Shown here: positions 33,956 through 43,504 of the stretch, one piece after another | How the letters are laid out: every line of letters begins with the position of its first letter | How positions within the stretch are numbered: the first letter of the stretch is position 1 | Position numbers and translations under genes: made by a program | Source: Bacillus sp. FJAT-44742 | GTDB lineage: Bacteria; Bacillota; Bacilli; Bacillales; Marinococcaceae | Reading direction: 5' to 3' | Length of the DNA: 64,000 nt | Assembly: GCF_002797315.1 (NCBI RefSeq) | Contig: NZ_KZ454936.1 | Location: forward strand, 1,869,645-1,933,644 | The notes under the pieces: generated by a model | Told to the model about the DNA's origin: nothing | What the model saw: only the letters and a program-made list of their open reading frames with translations | Database searches by the model: none

Positions 33956-34831
33956 TCACTGCTCTTCTAACAATCTGACAGCTACATCAGCCAAAATCTT
34001 CCCGGCTGTTTTTGGAGCGACTAAACCTGGAAGACCCGGTGCAAGCTTGGCGCGGATTCCTCTTTTCTTTGCATAGGTAAAGTCTGTACCTCCGGGTTTG
34101 GAGGCCAAGTCTACAATAATACAGCGGGGAGCCATATGAGCCAGCACATGGCCTGTTAAAACTGGAGCTGGGATTGTGTTTATACAAATATCTGCGCTTT
34201 GGACTTTTTCAGGTAATTCTTTTAGTGGGAAAGCTTTCATTTTCATCTCTTCTGCCCGAGCTCTTTCGGCAGAATTATCGGTCCCTACTTTTACATATGC
34301 TCCTAGGGCAGAAAAGGTTCTGGCTACGGTCATTCCAACCCGGCCTAACCCTAAAATTATTGTTTCAGAGCCATGTACCGTAATATCTGTATCCTGAATG
34401 ACAAGAAGCAGCGTACCTTCTGCAGTCGGGATCGCATTATAGATGGCGACGTCATCCCTCTCTAATAGTTTAATTAAGGAGCATTCTGCTTTCTTTGCCA
34501 TCTCGTCAAGTGTTTTATTTGAAATACCCGTGTAAATCGAGCAATCTTTCGGAGTACGGTTTAACCATTCCTGCGTAACCACAGCCGGTTTGCTTGAGAA
34601 CGTTGTTTCTACTTCACCATTTTCCTGCATCCCGCTAACCGGGAGTAATACAGCGTGCAGATCTTCTCCTGAAATTTCTTCCATTGTTACATGCTTGGCA
34701 CCAATGAACTGCCTTTGTAACTTTTCAAATCCTACTAGAAACAAGGTGGCATCACGTTGAATTAAACGATCTATCACCTCAATTTGTCTTGCATCTCCAC
34801 CTATAACAGCTATTTTCTTTCCTGTCAGCAT
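33956..34831 (-). CDS. dpaA: Dipicolinate synthase subunit A
   Basis: This 291-residue oxidoreductase subunit (SpoVFA) has an N-terminal substrate domain (IAVIGGDARQIEVIDRL) and a C-terminal NAD(P)-binding domain (IILGLGRVGMTVARTFSALGA). It is made in the mother cell late in sporulation. A SigK-like promoter (34897-34924) precedes it, consistent with that timing. Confidence 0.96.
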   Translation of the reverse strand: MLTGKKIAVIGGDARQIEVIDRLIQRDATLFLVGFEKLQRQFIGAKHVTMEEISGEDLHAVLLPVSGMQENGEVETTFSSKPAVVTQEWLNRTPKDCSIYTGISNKTLDEMAKKAECSLIKLLERDDVAIYNAIPTAEGTLLLVIQDTDITVHGSETIILGLGRVGMTVARTFSALGAYVKVGTDNSAERARAEEMKMKAFPLKELPEKVQSADICINTIPAPVLTGHVLAHMAPRCIIVDLASKPGGTDFTYAKKRGIRAKLAPGLPGLVAPKTAGKILADVAVRLLEEQ

Positions 34832-34896
34832 GGGGCTTCCTCTCCCTCTCCTTCAACCTTCCATGCAATTATTTTGGTTTTTCCTTTTCTCTCTAC

Positions 34897-34924
34897 TACG
34901 GTATGAGTAATGAGAACTTTCGTG
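34897..34924 (-). promoter_or_regulatory. SigK-type promoter of dpaAB
   Basis: On the minus strand CAC (34924-34922), 16 bp, CATACCGTA (34905-34897) matches the SigK pattern AC-N16-CATANNNTA. A second CATAAAATA with an upstream AC lies about 40 bp further upstream. B. subtilis spoVF is SigK controlled. Confidence 0.55.
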
Positions 34925-35105
34925 AGACGGACAAACACCTATTATTTTATGTAAAGAAAGCATGGACTGTTTGCCTAACTCCATCTCTTCCCGGACTCTC
35001 AGGTTATGCAGGCTGCCTGATGAGCGTGCAGAAGAAATAGAGCTTAGCGAAGATAACCAATTAAAATGTACAGTTACACTTGATGGGGATAATTTTTGGA
35101 TGCAA

Positions 35106-35128
35106 AAAGAGCCATATCATGGCTCTTT
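35106..35128 (-). terminator. Terminator of ymxH
   Basis: AAAGAGCCAT/ATGGCTCTTT (35106-35115/35119-35128) forms a compact hairpin overlapping the ymxH stop, with a short T run (TTTTTGC) on the minus strand. It separates ymxH from dpaA. Confidence 0.7.
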
Positions 35129-35357
35129 ACATATCAATGATTAAGAAGTCATCGCCTATCGTTTTAATATGGTGCCAATAAACAGTCATTTCGTTTTGTT
35201 TTTTTCTAAAAGGCATCCAGCTTTGTGTCGGTAATAGAAAGGCCTCTACTTTTCCGGTTGCTTCATCCACTAACACGTCAGCAGCACCCAGGACTCCAAG
35301 CCTTTCTCCTTTTTTATAATCAATCACTTCTTTACCATGGAGCTCACTAAGGCGCAT
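35127..35357 (-). CDS. ymxH: YlmC/YmxH-family PRC-barrel protein
   Basis: The 76-residue PRC-barrel-like domain protein begins MRLSELHGKEVIDYKKGERLG, the hallmark of this sporulation-associated family. Cellular role unknown. The ATG follows AGGAGGGGG. Conserved neighbour of mlpA. Confidence 0.9.
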   Translation of the reverse strand: MRLSELHGKEVIDYKKGERLGVLGAADVLVDEATGKVEAFLLPTQSWMPFRKKQNEMTVYWHHIKTIGDDFLIIDM

Positions 35358-35408
35358 GTATGCCCCCTCCTTTTCTTCTTATGTGTATGTGTACAAGACA
35401 AAAAAATT

Positions 35409-35430
35409 AACCAGTTCTGGCGAACTGGTT
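35409..35430 (-). terminator. Terminator of mlpA
   Basis: AACCAGTT/AACTGGTT (35409-35416/35423-35430) with a 6-nt loop is followed on the minus strand by AATTTTTTT. Confidence 0.75.
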
Positions 35431-35441
35431 AAAAAAGTACT

Positions 35442-36683
35442 TTATTTAGATAAAGATGAGGGAAACCTGCCTGTAGGGCTGATTAAAGACAAGGAAAAGT
35501 CATCGATAAACACCTCGGAAGCCACCTTTAGCACATCTTCCTCAGTAACCTTGTTTACCTGCTGGATCACCTCATCGAGGCTGCGGTGATATCCGAGTAA
35601 AAGCTCATTTTTCCCATTTCTGCTCATCCGGCTGTTTGAACTTTCCAGGCTTAGCATTAAGTTTCCTTTCAACTGTTCTTTTCCATTTGTTAATTCTTTC
35701 TTTGTTAATCCTTTTTTTCTTAAATCCTTAATACAATTCACTGTCGCATCAAACAACTCATCTAAATGGCCAGGCGCTGTTCCTCCATAAATTGTGAGCA
35801 TTCCGTTATCCTGAAAAGAAGAATGGTAGGAAAAGACAGAATAAGCCAATCCTCTTTTTTCTCTGATCTCTTGAAACAAACGGCTGCTCATGCTTCCTCC
35901 CAGCACATTGTTAAGCAGTGCCAATGCATAAATGCTTTCATCCCCTGCTGGTACTCCCGGGTAACCTAAACAGAGGTGAGCCTGCTCTGTCTCCTTTTCT
36001 CTTGCCATTTTATTTGTTAAAAATGTAGGCTTTTCAATATTTTTATCTGCACCTTTGGGCTTCAACTCAGAAAAAACACTGGAAATTTGTTCAATCATAT
36101 CTTCTTTAATGTTCCCGGCTATGGAAATGACGACATTTTCTCCTGTGTAATAACGCTCCAGGTAGCCTTGCAGCGTTTCACGGCTGAATGTGTTCAACGT
36201 ATCCGCAGTACCTAAAATAGGAAGGCCAAGGGGATGGTTCCCGTAGCTTGCCTCTCCTAAAATATCATGGACAATATCATCTGGTGTATCATCAACCATT
36301 TTAATTTCCTCAAGGACTACATTTTTTTCTTTCATCAATTCTTCTGTATCAAAGGTAGAATGAAAGAACATATCCGACAGGACATCAAGTGCCTTTGGGG
36401 CATGCTCATCAAGTACTTTTGCATAAAAGCAAGTATATTCCTTTGAAGTAAATGCGTTAACTTGTCCCCCGATTTGATCAAAGCTTTCTGCAATTTCCTG
36501 AGGGTTCCGCTTTTCCGTCCCTTTAAAAAACATGTGCTCAAGAAAATGGGAAATACCATTCTCTTCTTTTTCTTCATTTCTTGAACCTGTTCCTACCCAT
36601 ATACCGATAGAAACTGAGCGCAGCGACTCTATTTGCTCTGAGACGATACGCACACCATTATCTAACGTTATTTTATTTACCAA
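35442..36683 (-). CDS. mlpA: M16-family zinc peptidase MlpA
   Basis: This 413-residue mitochondrial-processing-peptidase-like enzyme has zinc motif HFLEHMFFKGT with the downstream Glu in VLEEIKM, and the GLAYSVFSYHSSF region in the C-terminal half. It has no signal peptide, so it is cytoplasmic. The start is TTG at 36683 with GGAGG seven bases upstream. It follows ylxY, as in B. subtilis. Confidence 0.93.
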   Translation of the reverse strand: MVNKITLDNGVRIVSEQIESLRSVSIGIWVGTGSRNEEKEENGISHFLEHMFFKGTEKRNPQEIAESFDQIGGQVNAFTSKEYTCFYAKVLDEHAPKALDVLSDMFFHSTFDTEELMKEKNVVLEEIKMVDDTPDDIVHDILGEASYGNHPLGLPILGTADTLNTFSRETLQGYLERYYTGENVVISIAGNIKEDMIEQISSVFSELKPKGADKNIEKPTFLTNKMAREKETEQAHLCLGYPGVPAGDESIYALALLNNVLGGSMSSRLFQEIREKRGLAYSVFSYHSSFQDNGMLTIYGGTAPGHLDELFDATVNCIKDLRKKGLTKKELTNGKEQLKGNLMLSLESSNSRMSRNGKNELLLGYHRSLDEVIQQVNKVTEEDVLKVASEVFIDDFSLSLISPTGRFPSSLSK

Positions 36684-36720
36684 CGTAATGCCTCCTTGAA
36701 ATCTACTGCCTTACTACTGC

Positions 36721-37689
36721 CTATTGGACTCTTCCCTCATCTACTAAACGGGAAACGGTGCCAAATTTAAGTCCTTTTTCTTTCATTCCTGTAATCATGC
36801 TCTCTAAGCCATCTCGTGAGGCCCCTGTCGGGTGCATCAATATCATTGCTCCAGGGTGGCTGTCTTTTACGATTCTTGCTGCCATAGATGAAGGTTCAGG
36901 GCTTTTCCAATCAATGGTGTCCAGTGTCCACATGATGGTTCCCATTCCATGTTCATGGGCGATATCAACCACATCCTGGCGGTAGCTTCCTGATGGAGGA
37001 GCAAACCAGCGTGGTTTCACATCGAGAGCAGCTTGTATGGTTTCATTGGTCTTTAAAATTTCTTCATGAATTCTTTCGTTTGACATTTGCTTTAAATCAG
37101 GATGTGAATAAGCATGGTTGCCAATTTCATGTCCTTCTTCGAGAATCATTTTAGCTAACTTAGGGTTATTTTTCACCCATGAGCCATCGAGAAAAAACGT
37201 GGCTTTTACATTATGTTTTTGAAAAGTCTTCAACATATCAGGCAGGTATTCATTTCCCCATGCTACATTTACGAGAAAGGCTGCCATAGGCTTTTGAGAA
37301 TTCCCTTTATATATTGGGCTTGGGGGAAGGTCGGATAAATGCACCTTTGGGCTTTCTTCTTTAAAAACAAGCAGACCCTTATCAAATTGCCCCTTTTGGT
37401 TCATTTTCTTGTAGGAAGCTTCAATATCAACAACTCTCCCGTTATATCCTGGTACCGCTTTCCATACCTTATCCACTACCGCATCAACAGCCGGTTCATT
37501 GTATTGTTCAGCAGCTTCTTGAATTTGTTCATATAACGACTGCTGCATGGTAGTTGAAGCCATTCTAGCTTCCTGTTTTACTTCCTGTATGTACTCAGTG
37601 CTAAAGGGGTTGTAAACTGCACTGTAGCTAATCACTCCAATTATTGCAAAAAAGAATAGTTGTATAACAATAAATCGTTTTCTCATCAT
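36721..37689 (-). CDS. ylxY: Polysaccharide-deacetylase-like protein YlxY, degenerate catalytic motif
   Basis: The 322-residue membrane-anchored protein (hydrophobic segment about 5-25) has an extracellular NodB-homology domain (about 130-320). The usual TFDDG motif is replaced by NVAWGNE (141-147), which lacks the catalytic and metal-binding Asp pair; the HxxxH pair (His192, His196) remains. Deacetylase activity is thus doubtful, although the family is conserved next to pnp and mlpA. A second ATG three bases downstream of 37689 has slightly better spacing. Confidence 0.9.
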   Translation of the reverse strand: MMRKRFIVIQLFFFAIIGVISYSAVYNPFSTEYIQEVKQEARMASTTMQQSLYEQIQEAAEQYNEPAVDAVVDKVWKAVPGYNGRVVDIEASYKKMNQKGQFDKGLLVFKEESPKVHLSDLPPSPIYKGNSQKPMAAFLVNVAWGNEYLPDMLKTFQKHNVKATFFLDGSWVKNNPKLAKMILEEGHEIGNHAYSHPDLKQMSNERIHEEILKTNETIQAALDVKPRWFAPPSGSYRQDVVDIAHEHGMGTIMWTLDTIDWKSPEPSSMAARIVKDSHPGAMILMHPTGASRDGLESMITGMKEKGLKFGTVSRLVDEGRVQ

Positions 37690-37797
37690 GATTCCCTCCT
37701 CGTCCCATTCTTATGTGAAACATGAAAATAATAGAACGAAGCAGAAGGGGGATCTTTTTGGTTTTAAAACTGAAAAACAAACCATATTCTCACAGTA

Positions 37798-37822
37798 CAA
37801 AAAGAACTTGGCTTTCGCCAAG
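37798..37822 (-). terminator. Terminator of pnp
   Basis: The minus strand has CTTGGC-GAAA-GCCAAG (37822-37807), then TTCTTTTTG. The tetraloop and T tract support it. Confidence 0.75.
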
Positions 37823-37862
37823 CCAAGCATCTTTACTGTATCAGACAAGGGTCCTGTTGCCC

Positions 37863-39989
37863 CTAGTTTTGATTTTGCTCCTGGTTTTGTTCCTGAGATT
37901 CTTCTTGTTTCTTCTTCTCTTTCAGAAGGACTTTTCTCGAAAGGTTGACGCGGCCTTGATTGTCAATTTCTGTGACTTTGACTTCAATTTCGTCACCGAT
38001 TTTAACAATGTCCTCCACTTTGTTCACCCGCTCCTCTGCCAGCTGGGAAATGTGAACAAGTCCATCCTTGCCTTTAAAAAGTTCCACAAAGGCTCCAAAT
38101 TTTTCAATCCGTTTTACTTTTCCTTTGTAGACTTCACCAACCTCAACTTCACGGACAATATCTTCAATGGTGTCTTTTGCTTTCAGGTTTGCTTCTTGGT
38201 CCGTAGAAGAAATATAGATGGTACCGTCTTGTTCAATGTCGATTTTCACGCCCGTATCTTCAATGATTTGGTTAATGGTTTTTCCGCTCGGACCAATTAC
38301 ATCACGAATCTTTTCTGCCTTAATGTTCATTGTAAGAATTTTTGGAGCGTACTCTGAAAGCTCTGTACGATATTCTCCGATGGCAGCAAGCATGTTTTCT
38401 AAAATACGAAGACGGGCCTTTCTCGCCTGCTCTAACGCATATTCCAGGATGTCACGGTCAATGCCGGAAATTTTAATATCCATTTGCAGGGCTGTTACGC
38501 CTTTTTCCGTGCCTGCCACTTTAAAGTCCATGTCCCCTAAAGCGTCTTCCATTCCCTGAATATCGGTTAAAATGGAGACATCCTCATCTTCTTTGACAAG
38601 ACCCATCGCAATCCCGGCAACCGGAGCTTTAATAGGCACACCCGCATCCATCATGGCAAGGGTACTGGCGCAAATACTCGCCTGAGAAGTAGAACCGTTA
38701 GATTCAAGCACTTCTGAAACTAAACGAATCGTATAAGGGAACGCTTTTTCATCAGGTATAATTGGCTCAAGTGCACGTTCTCCCAATGCCCCATGCCCGA
38801 TTTCTCTTCTTCCAGGTGCACGTATCGGCCCTGTTTCTCCTACACTGAAAGATGGAAAATTATAATGATGCATAAATCGCTTGGATTCTTCCATACCTAA
38901 CCCATCAAGAATTTGAACATCTCCTAATGCCCCAAGAGTACAGACACTTAACGCCTGGGTTTGTCCTCTTGTAAAAAGGCCGGAACCGTGGGTTCTAGGC
39001 AAAAGCTTAACAATTGAAGAAAGGTCACGAATTTCACCTGACGAACGACCATCCGGACGAAGGTCTTCTTTTGTGATCAGGCGCCTAAATTCTTCTTTGA
39101 CAAGTTTTTGAAGAATTTCTTTCACTTCTTCTCGATCTTCTTCTTCAAATTGTTCTGTAATTTCTTCTGTAACTTGATCAATAGCATCCTGACGGGCATG
39201 CTTTTCTTTCACTGTTACTGCACTCTTTAAGGTTGCTTCAGCATGGTCCCGCACTCTCGTTTCCAGGTCAGGATCTAGTTGTTTTAAGACAACGTCCATT
39301 TTTTCAGGTGCAAGCTTCTCAGCAATTTCTTCCTGAAAAGCCACAAGTCTTTTAATTTCTTCATGGCCAAACATAATGGCTTCAAGCATCGTTTCTTCAG
39401 AAACCTGTTCCGCTCCGGCTTCCACCATATTAATTGCTTCTTTTGTTCCTGCAACGGTTAGTTCAATATCACTTTGTTCCAATTGCTCTGTTGTCGGGTT
39501 AATGATAAACTCTCCATCAACACGTCCCACAACCACTCCGGCAATCGGACCTGAAAAAGGAATATCAGACAAAGACAGAGCCAGCGATGAACCAAGCATA
39601 GCTGCCATTTCTGTAGGCGAGTTTTGGTCCACACTCATTACAATGCTGATCACTTGTATTTCGTTACGGAAGCCATCAGGAAATAAAGGACGGATCGGGC
39701 GGTCAATCAGGCGGCTTGCCAGGACAGCCTTTTCACTTGGACGGCCTTCTCTTTTAATAAATCCTCCTGGGATTTTTCCGGCAGCATACAACCGCTCCTC
39801 ATAATTGACGGTCAATGGAAAAAAAGGAAGGTCTTTTGGTTCTTTGGAAGCTGTTGCAGTAGAAAGAACCACAGTGTCCCCATAGCGGATAAGCACGGAA
39901 CCGTTTGCCTGCTTCGCAAGCTGCCCTGTTTCCACTGTGAGCTTCCGTCCTGCCCAATCTAACGTAAAGGTCTGTTTTTCATGTTCCAT
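37863..39989 (-). CDS. pnp: Polynucleotide phosphorylase
   Basis: The 708-residue 3'-5' exoribonuclease/polymerase has two RNase PH domains, the catalytic region with [13 protein letters not shown], a KH domain ([19 protein letters not shown], about 555-610), an S1 domain (about 625-690) and a polar Gln/Glu/Asn-rich tail. It degrades mRNA and acts in DNA repair and competence in Bacillus. ATG 39989 matches the family start; a TTG two codons upstream has better spacing to AGGAGG and may be used. It has its own promoter and follows rpsO. Confidence 0.97.
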   Translation of the reverse strand: MEHEKQTFTLDWAGRKLTVETGQLAKQANGSVLIRYGDTVVLSTATASKEPKDLPFFPLTVNYEERLYAAGKIPGGFIKREGRPSEKAVLASRLIDRPIRPLFPDGFRNEIQVISIVMSVDQNSPTEMAAMLGSSLALSLSDIPFSGPIAGVVVGRVDGEFIINPTTEQLEQSDIELTVAGTKEAINMVEAGAEQVSEETMLEAIMFGHEEIKRLVAFQEEIAEKLAPEKMDVVLKQLDPDLETRVRDHAEATLKSAVTVKEKHARQDAIDQVTEEITEQFEEEDREEVKEILQKLVKEEFRRLITKEDLRPDGRSSGEIRDLSSIVKLLPRTHGSGLFTRGQTQALSVCTLGALGDVQILDGLGMEESKRFMHHYNFPSFSVGETGPIRAPGRREIGHGALGERALEPIIPDEKAFPYTIRLVSEVLESNGSTSQASICASTLAMMDAGVPIKAPVAGIAMGLVKEDEDVSILTDIQGMEDALGDMDFKVAGTEKGVTALQMDIKISGIDRDILEYALEQARKARLRILENMLAAIGEYRTELSEYAPKILTMNIKAEKIRDVIGPSGKTINQIIEDTGVKIDIEQDGTIYISSTDQEANLKAKDTIEDIVREVEVGEVYKGKVKRIEKFGAFVELFKGKDGLVHISQLAEERVNKVEDIVKIGDEIEVKVTEIDNQGRVNLSRKVLLKEKKKQEESQEQNQEQNQN

Positions 39990-40031
39990 TACCAATGAGT
40001 ATTCCTCCTGTGTTTAAATTCATTTTTATTT

Positions 40032-40060
40032 TATATACTTATCTTTGCCAACTGCTTCAA
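40032..40060 (-). promoter_or_regulatory. SigA-type promoter of pnp
   Basis: The minus strand reads TTGAAG (40060-40055), 17 bp, TATATA (40037-40032), about 45 bp upstream of the pnp start. Confidence 0.5.
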
Positions 40061-40102
40061 TACTTAAGCAAATACAGTTTATTTCATAGGAGAAGAGCAC
40101 TT

Positions 40103-40120
40103 GAGGATTTGTAAATCCTC
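40103..40120. other. Short perfect hairpin in the rpsO-pnp gap
   Basis: GAGGATTT (40103-40110) pairs with AAATCCTC (40113-40120) across a 2-nt loop, with no T tract. It lies between the rpsO terminator and the pnp promoter and may affect read-through mRNA. Confidence 0.35.
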
Positions 40121-40159
40121 CTCTGGTTTGTAAAAATATCCAGTTGCTGAACCTAACAA

Positions 40160-40184
40160 AAAAGCGGGAACATATCCCGCTTTT
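40160..40184 (-). terminator. Terminator of rpsO
   Basis: AAAAGCGGGA/TCCCGCTTTT (40160-40169/40175-40184) lies just after the rpsO stop, with the T run extending as TTTTTTGTT on the minus strand. Confidence 0.8.
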
Positions 40185-40192
40185 GTTATTGC

Positions 40193-40462
40193 TTATCGAC
40201 GAAGACCGAGCTTTTGAATTAATTCACGGTAACGAGTAATGTCTTTGTTTCTCAAGTAAGTAAGCAGGTTACGGCGCTTACCAACCATCTTCAAAAGGCC
40301 GCGGCGTGAATGATGATCTTTCTTATGAGTACGTAAGTGCTCATTAAGGGTGTTAATCTGCTCTGTTAAGATCGCCACTTGTACTTCAGGGGATCCTGTA
40401 TCGTTTTCGTGAGTTTTAAACTCTTCAACTAGTTCTTGCTTACGTTCTTGTGTCAATGCCAT
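40193..40462 (-). CDS. rpsO: 30S ribosomal protein S15
   Basis: This 89-residue primary 16S rRNA-binding protein ([35 protein letters not shown]) binds the central domain of 16S rRNA. The ATG at 40462 follows AAGGAGGTG. It has its own promoter and terminator. Confidence 0.98.
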   Translation of the reverse strand: MALTQERKQELVEEFKTHENDTGSPEVQVAILTEQINTLNEHLRTHKKDHHSRRGLLKMVGKRRNLLTYLRNKDITRYRELIQKLGLRR

Positions 40463-40556
40463 GAAAGGCACCTCCTTGATTTTTTTTCAACCAGTTCCTA
40501 GCAGTTCGTCGGAGAAGCGATACAGCCAAGAAGTGGTCACTTTTAATACATTGATT

Positions 40557-40585
40557 AGAATACCTTTTTTTCGTCCAAATTGCAA
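40557..40585 (-). promoter_or_regulatory. SigA-type promoter of rpsO
   Basis: The minus strand reads TTGCAA (40585-40580), 17 bp, TATTCT (40562-40557), about 95 bp upstream of the rpsO start; the leader may carry S15 autoregulation. Confidence 0.5.
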
Positions 40586-40615
40586 GAGATCACAGTTATT
40601 TTCCTTCACTATAAC

Positions 40616-41587
40616 CTATTTCGAAGGAGCCCGGCTTTTCTCTTCTTTGAAAAAGTGTTCTGCTTCCTGTTTATCTTTTTCAATCTGTTTTACGAGGTCG
40701 TCCACCGAAGAAAACTTTTTTTCATGACGAATTCTTTTGTGCCAGATAACCTCTACCTCTTCCTCATAAATATCTTTATCAAAGGAAAAAAGGTGGACTT
40801 CTATATTGGGTTCTCCTTTTCTTTCTTTATGAAAGGTAGGCTTATAGCCAACATTGCAGACCCCGTCATATACATTTTGGCCAACCTTCAGCGACACAGC
40901 GTAAACTCCCAGCGCTGGATATACATAAGGAAAGGAAAAGGATATGTTAGCTGTAGGAAAACCGATTGTCCGTCCTCTTTTTTCCCCATGCACGACTTTT
41001 CCTGTTACCTTATAGCTGCGGCCAAGAAGGGTATTTGCATCCTCAATCTCACCATCAGTTAGTTTAGTGCGGATCAACGTGGAACTGATTTTCTCATGCT
41101 TTTCTTCAAGCTTCCCTACAGTCGATTGACCGAATTGACCTCTTGAATGAAAAGGAAGGGTTTCCATCGTTCCTTTTCCCATTCTTCCATAAGAATAATC
41201 AAAGCCCGCCACGACATGTACTGCATGGAGGCCGATTAAGTACTGATCCACAAACTCTTGAGGGGTCAAGGCTGCAAACGTAAGATCAAAATTAACAATA
41301 TAGAGGCGATCTACTCCCAAGCGCTTCATTTCACTTTCTTTATCTGGCATCGGTGTAATATATTTCATGTCTTCTTCATTGACCTTGGAAGATAAGACAG
41401 ATTTAGGATGAGGGTGAAAAGTCATCACCGCACAATCAGCCCTCCTCTTTTCAGCCTCCGCCTTTGCAGCTTTGATCACTTTTTGATGTCCCCGATGAAC
41501 GCCGTCAAAATAACCTAAGGCTATAACGGTTTCTGGAAGGTCGTTTTTTGTATATGAGTGAGGATGGTAAAGATATATGGTTTCCAC
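40616..41587 (-). CDS. ribF: Bifunctional riboflavin kinase/FAD synthetase
   Basis: This 323-residue enzyme makes FMN and FAD. It has an N-terminal nucleotidyltransferase domain (ALGYFDGVHRGHQKVI) and a C-terminal flavokinase domain (GEKRGRTIGFPTAN). GTG at 41587 (METIYLYHPH) matches the B. subtilis RibC N-terminus and has AGGTG upstream; a GTG three codons earlier overlaps that site. Confidence 0.95.
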   Translation of the reverse strand: METIYLYHPHSYTKNDLPETVIALGYFDGVHRGHQKVIKAAKAEAEKRRADCAVMTFHPHPKSVLSSKVNEEDMKYITPMPDKESEMKRLGVDRLYIVNFDLTFAALTPQEFVDQYLIGLHAVHVVAGFDYSYGRMGKGTMETLPFHSRGQFGQSTVGKLEEKHEKISSTLIRTKLTDGEIEDANTLLGRSYKVTGKVVHGEKRGRTIGFPTANISFSFPYVYPALGVYAVSLKVGQNVYDGVCNVGYKPTFHKERKGEPNIEVHLFSFDKDIYEEEVEVIWHKRIRHEKKFSSVDDLVKQIEKDKQEAEHFFKEEKSRAPSK

Positions 41588-41738
41588 AGCTATCACCTGC
41601 CAAACTAATTCCCTTATTTTCTTTCCGTTTCTTAGTTGAGGCCGCCCTCTTTAAAAAACCGGGTCTCCGTGCCTCACTGCCTTTCTTGCAACCCTACTCA
41701 TATTCTTTCACACAGCCAAAAGAGAAGCAACTAAACTT

Positions 41739-42650
41739 CTATTCTCCTCGCTTCCCCAGCATGGTTTCAGGCTTAACCATGCCTCGCTTTTTCGGATGAT
41801 CTGTATAAATGGCAAGAATTTCTCCTTGATACGAGATTAAGAATGAAGAAGAAGAGACGGTTGAAAACTTTTCAAATACCCCGCCATTTAACACTTTCTC
41901 TGCGACTTCCCGATCAACTTCCACTTTTTCATAATCTTTCAGCCCTGTTGAAATGGGAAGAAGGTGCTCCTCCTGGGAACCATCTTTTTTTGCCTGTTCA
42001 AGCTCTTCAAAGGTTACGCACTCTTCTATCGTAAAATCACCTGAAGCAGTACGGGTAAGCGCAGACATATGGGCAGGGTAACCAAGAGTTCGCCCTATAT
42101 CCACAGCCAATGTGCGTACGTAAGTTCCTTTACTGCATGTCACCGTAAAGTCAAAGCTTACTGTTTGTTCTTCGGAACGGATCGACTGATGATGAAAAGA
42201 CAAATCATAGATGGTCACTTCTCTTTTAGGCCGTTCAACTTCTACCCCTTCTCTTGCATACTCATAAAGCTTTTTCCCCTTTACTTTAACCGCTGAGTAC
42301 ATTGGGGGCACTTGTGTGATCGTTCCGGTAAACTGCTTGATAACGGTCTCAATATCAGCGATCGCCGGGGCTTTTGTGACACTTACCTGTTCAATGATGT
42401 CCCCAGTTGCATCTTCTGTGTCGGTTGCCGCGCCAAGGGTTACGGTTCCCTGATATGTTTTTGGCTTTGCTGTTAAGTACTCAGATATTTTCGTGGCTCT
42501 TCCAATACAAATAGGAAGCACCCCATCGACTTCCGGGTCGAGGGTACCTGTATGTCCAACTTTTTTCGTTTGAAATATTTTTCTAATCTTCATCACACAA
42601 TCATGCGAGGTCAAGCCTTTTGGTTTATATAAAGGCAAAATACCATCCAT
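41739..42650 (-). CDS. truB: tRNA pseudouridine(55) synthase
   Basis: This 303-residue TruB has KPKGLTSHDCV, the catalytic Asp in HTGTLDPEVDGVL and YEYAREG, plus a C-terminal PUA-like region. The start is ATG 42650 (MDGILPLYKPKG) with GCAGGGAG eight bases upstream. rbfA upstream ends in a hairpin terminator, so truB-ribF may have additional promoter input. Confidence 0.96.
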   Translation of the reverse strand: MDGILPLYKPKGLTSHDCVMKIRKIFQTKKVGHTGTLDPEVDGVLPICIGRATKISEYLTAKPKTYQGTVTLGAATDTEDATGDIIEQVSVTKAPAIADIETVIKQFTGTITQVPPMYSAVKVKGKKLYEYAREGVEVERPKREVTIYDLSFHHQSIRSEEQTVSFDFTVTCSKGTYVRTLAVDIGRTLGYPAHMSALTRTASGDFTIEECVTFEELEQAKKDGSQEEHLLPISTGLKDYEKVEVDREVAEKVLNGGVFEKFSTVSSSSFLISYQGEILAIYTDHPKKRGMVKPETMLGKRGE

Positions 42651-42815
42651 ATTATAAACTCCCTGCTGCATAATTTATTTCATTTATCAAGAGACTCTTT
42701 AAACACCAAAGCTTCAAGTTGCTTTATTCCCCCTTCCCATCCACTAAAAATGCGGGGAGACATTGCATACCACAAAACTACAATTGATTTACTAGAGTCT
42801 TTCTTAAAGGGAAGA

Positions 42816-42846
42816 AAAGGATAGACAATAAATTTGCCTATCCTTT
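42816..42846 (-). terminator. Terminator-like hairpin after rbfA
   Basis: AAAGGATAG (42816-42824) pairs with CTATCCTTT (42838-42846), and the inner bases CAA/TTG also pair. A TCTTCCCTTT tract follows on the minus strand. Confidence 0.6.
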
Positions 42847-42851
42847 CTCCT

Positions 42852-43208
42852 TTACTGTTCTCGATTGTCTGTTTTCACTTCTTTTAACAGCTGTTCAATC
42901 CGATTCCCATATTCAATGGACTCATCAATCTCAAAAGAAATATCCGGAGTCTTGCGAAGCTGTATCCGCTGCCCCACTTCACTGCGGATAAACCCTTTCG
43001 CGTCTTGGAGAGCTTTGACTGTTTTGGCTTTTTCTTCTTCATCACCAAGAACCGTGATAAAGACTTTTGCCTGCTGCAGATCGCCTGTAACGTCTACACC
43101 TGTCACAGTCACAAACTGAACCCGGGGATCTTTAATTTCTCTGGTGAAAATATCTGCCAGTTCTTTTTTCATTTGCTCTCCTACACGGTGAGCTCTTACA
43201 TTGCCCAT
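42852..43208 (-). CDS. rbfA: Ribosome-binding factor A
   Basis: This 118-residue KH-like 30S maturation factor ([40 protein letters not shown]) is needed for 16S rRNA 5' end processing and cold adaptation. The ATG follows AAAGGAGG. Cotranscribed with ylxP and infB. Confidence 0.97.
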   Translation of the reverse strand: MGNVRAHRVGEQMKKELADIFTREIKDPRVQFVTVTGVDVTGDLQQAKVFITVLGDEEEKAKTVKALQDAKGFIRSEVGQRIQLRKTPDISFEIDESIEYGNRIEQLLKEVKTDNREQ

Positions 43209-43225
43209 GATCTAGGTCCTCCTTT

Positions 43226-43504
43226 TTACAGCCACTCATACGTTGTGACTGTTCGTTCTAAATCATAAACTCCGTCAATCAAGGAAAGAGCCCGCTGCAG
43301 TTCTCTTTCCACGGGCTCTTTTTCAGAGCCTACGCAAACGATTGAAAGAGCTGTACGCTGCCAGACATTTTGATGGTCCACTTCAGCTACTGAAACGTTA
43401 AGCCTTTGCCTTAAACGTGTGACCAGGCTTTGTAAAACAGACCGCTTTTCTTTTAAGCTGCCCGCTTCATAGATGAAGCATTCGCAATGAACTACACCAA
43501 TCAT
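43226..43504 (-). CDS. ylxP: YlxP-like protein (DUF503)
   Basis: This 92-residue DUF503 protein ([24 protein letters not shown] start) is a conserved member of the nusA-infB operon; its role is probably in ribosome assembly with RbfA. Its ATG overlaps the infB stop (ATGA). Confidence 0.92.
   Translation of the reverse strand: MIGVVHCECFIYEAGSLKEKRSVLQSLVTRLRQRLNVSVAEVDHQNVWQRTALSIVCVGSEKEPVERELQRALSLIDGVYDLERTVTTYEWL

Noticed and set aside
34962-35144. Plus-strand ORF of 60 residues between dpaA and ymxH
   Set aside because: No ribosome binding site, overlaps the ymxH terminator and has no family resemblance.
37722-38357. Plus-strand ORF of 211 residues opposite the end of pnp
   Set aside because: It lies antisense to the conserved KH/S1 part of pnp, has no ribosome binding site and gives a Phe/Leu-rich low-complexity product typical of antisense reading.
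40580-41062. Plus-strand ORF of 160 residues opposite ribF
   Set aside because: Antisense to the flavokinase domain of ribF, Phe-rich, no ribosome binding site.
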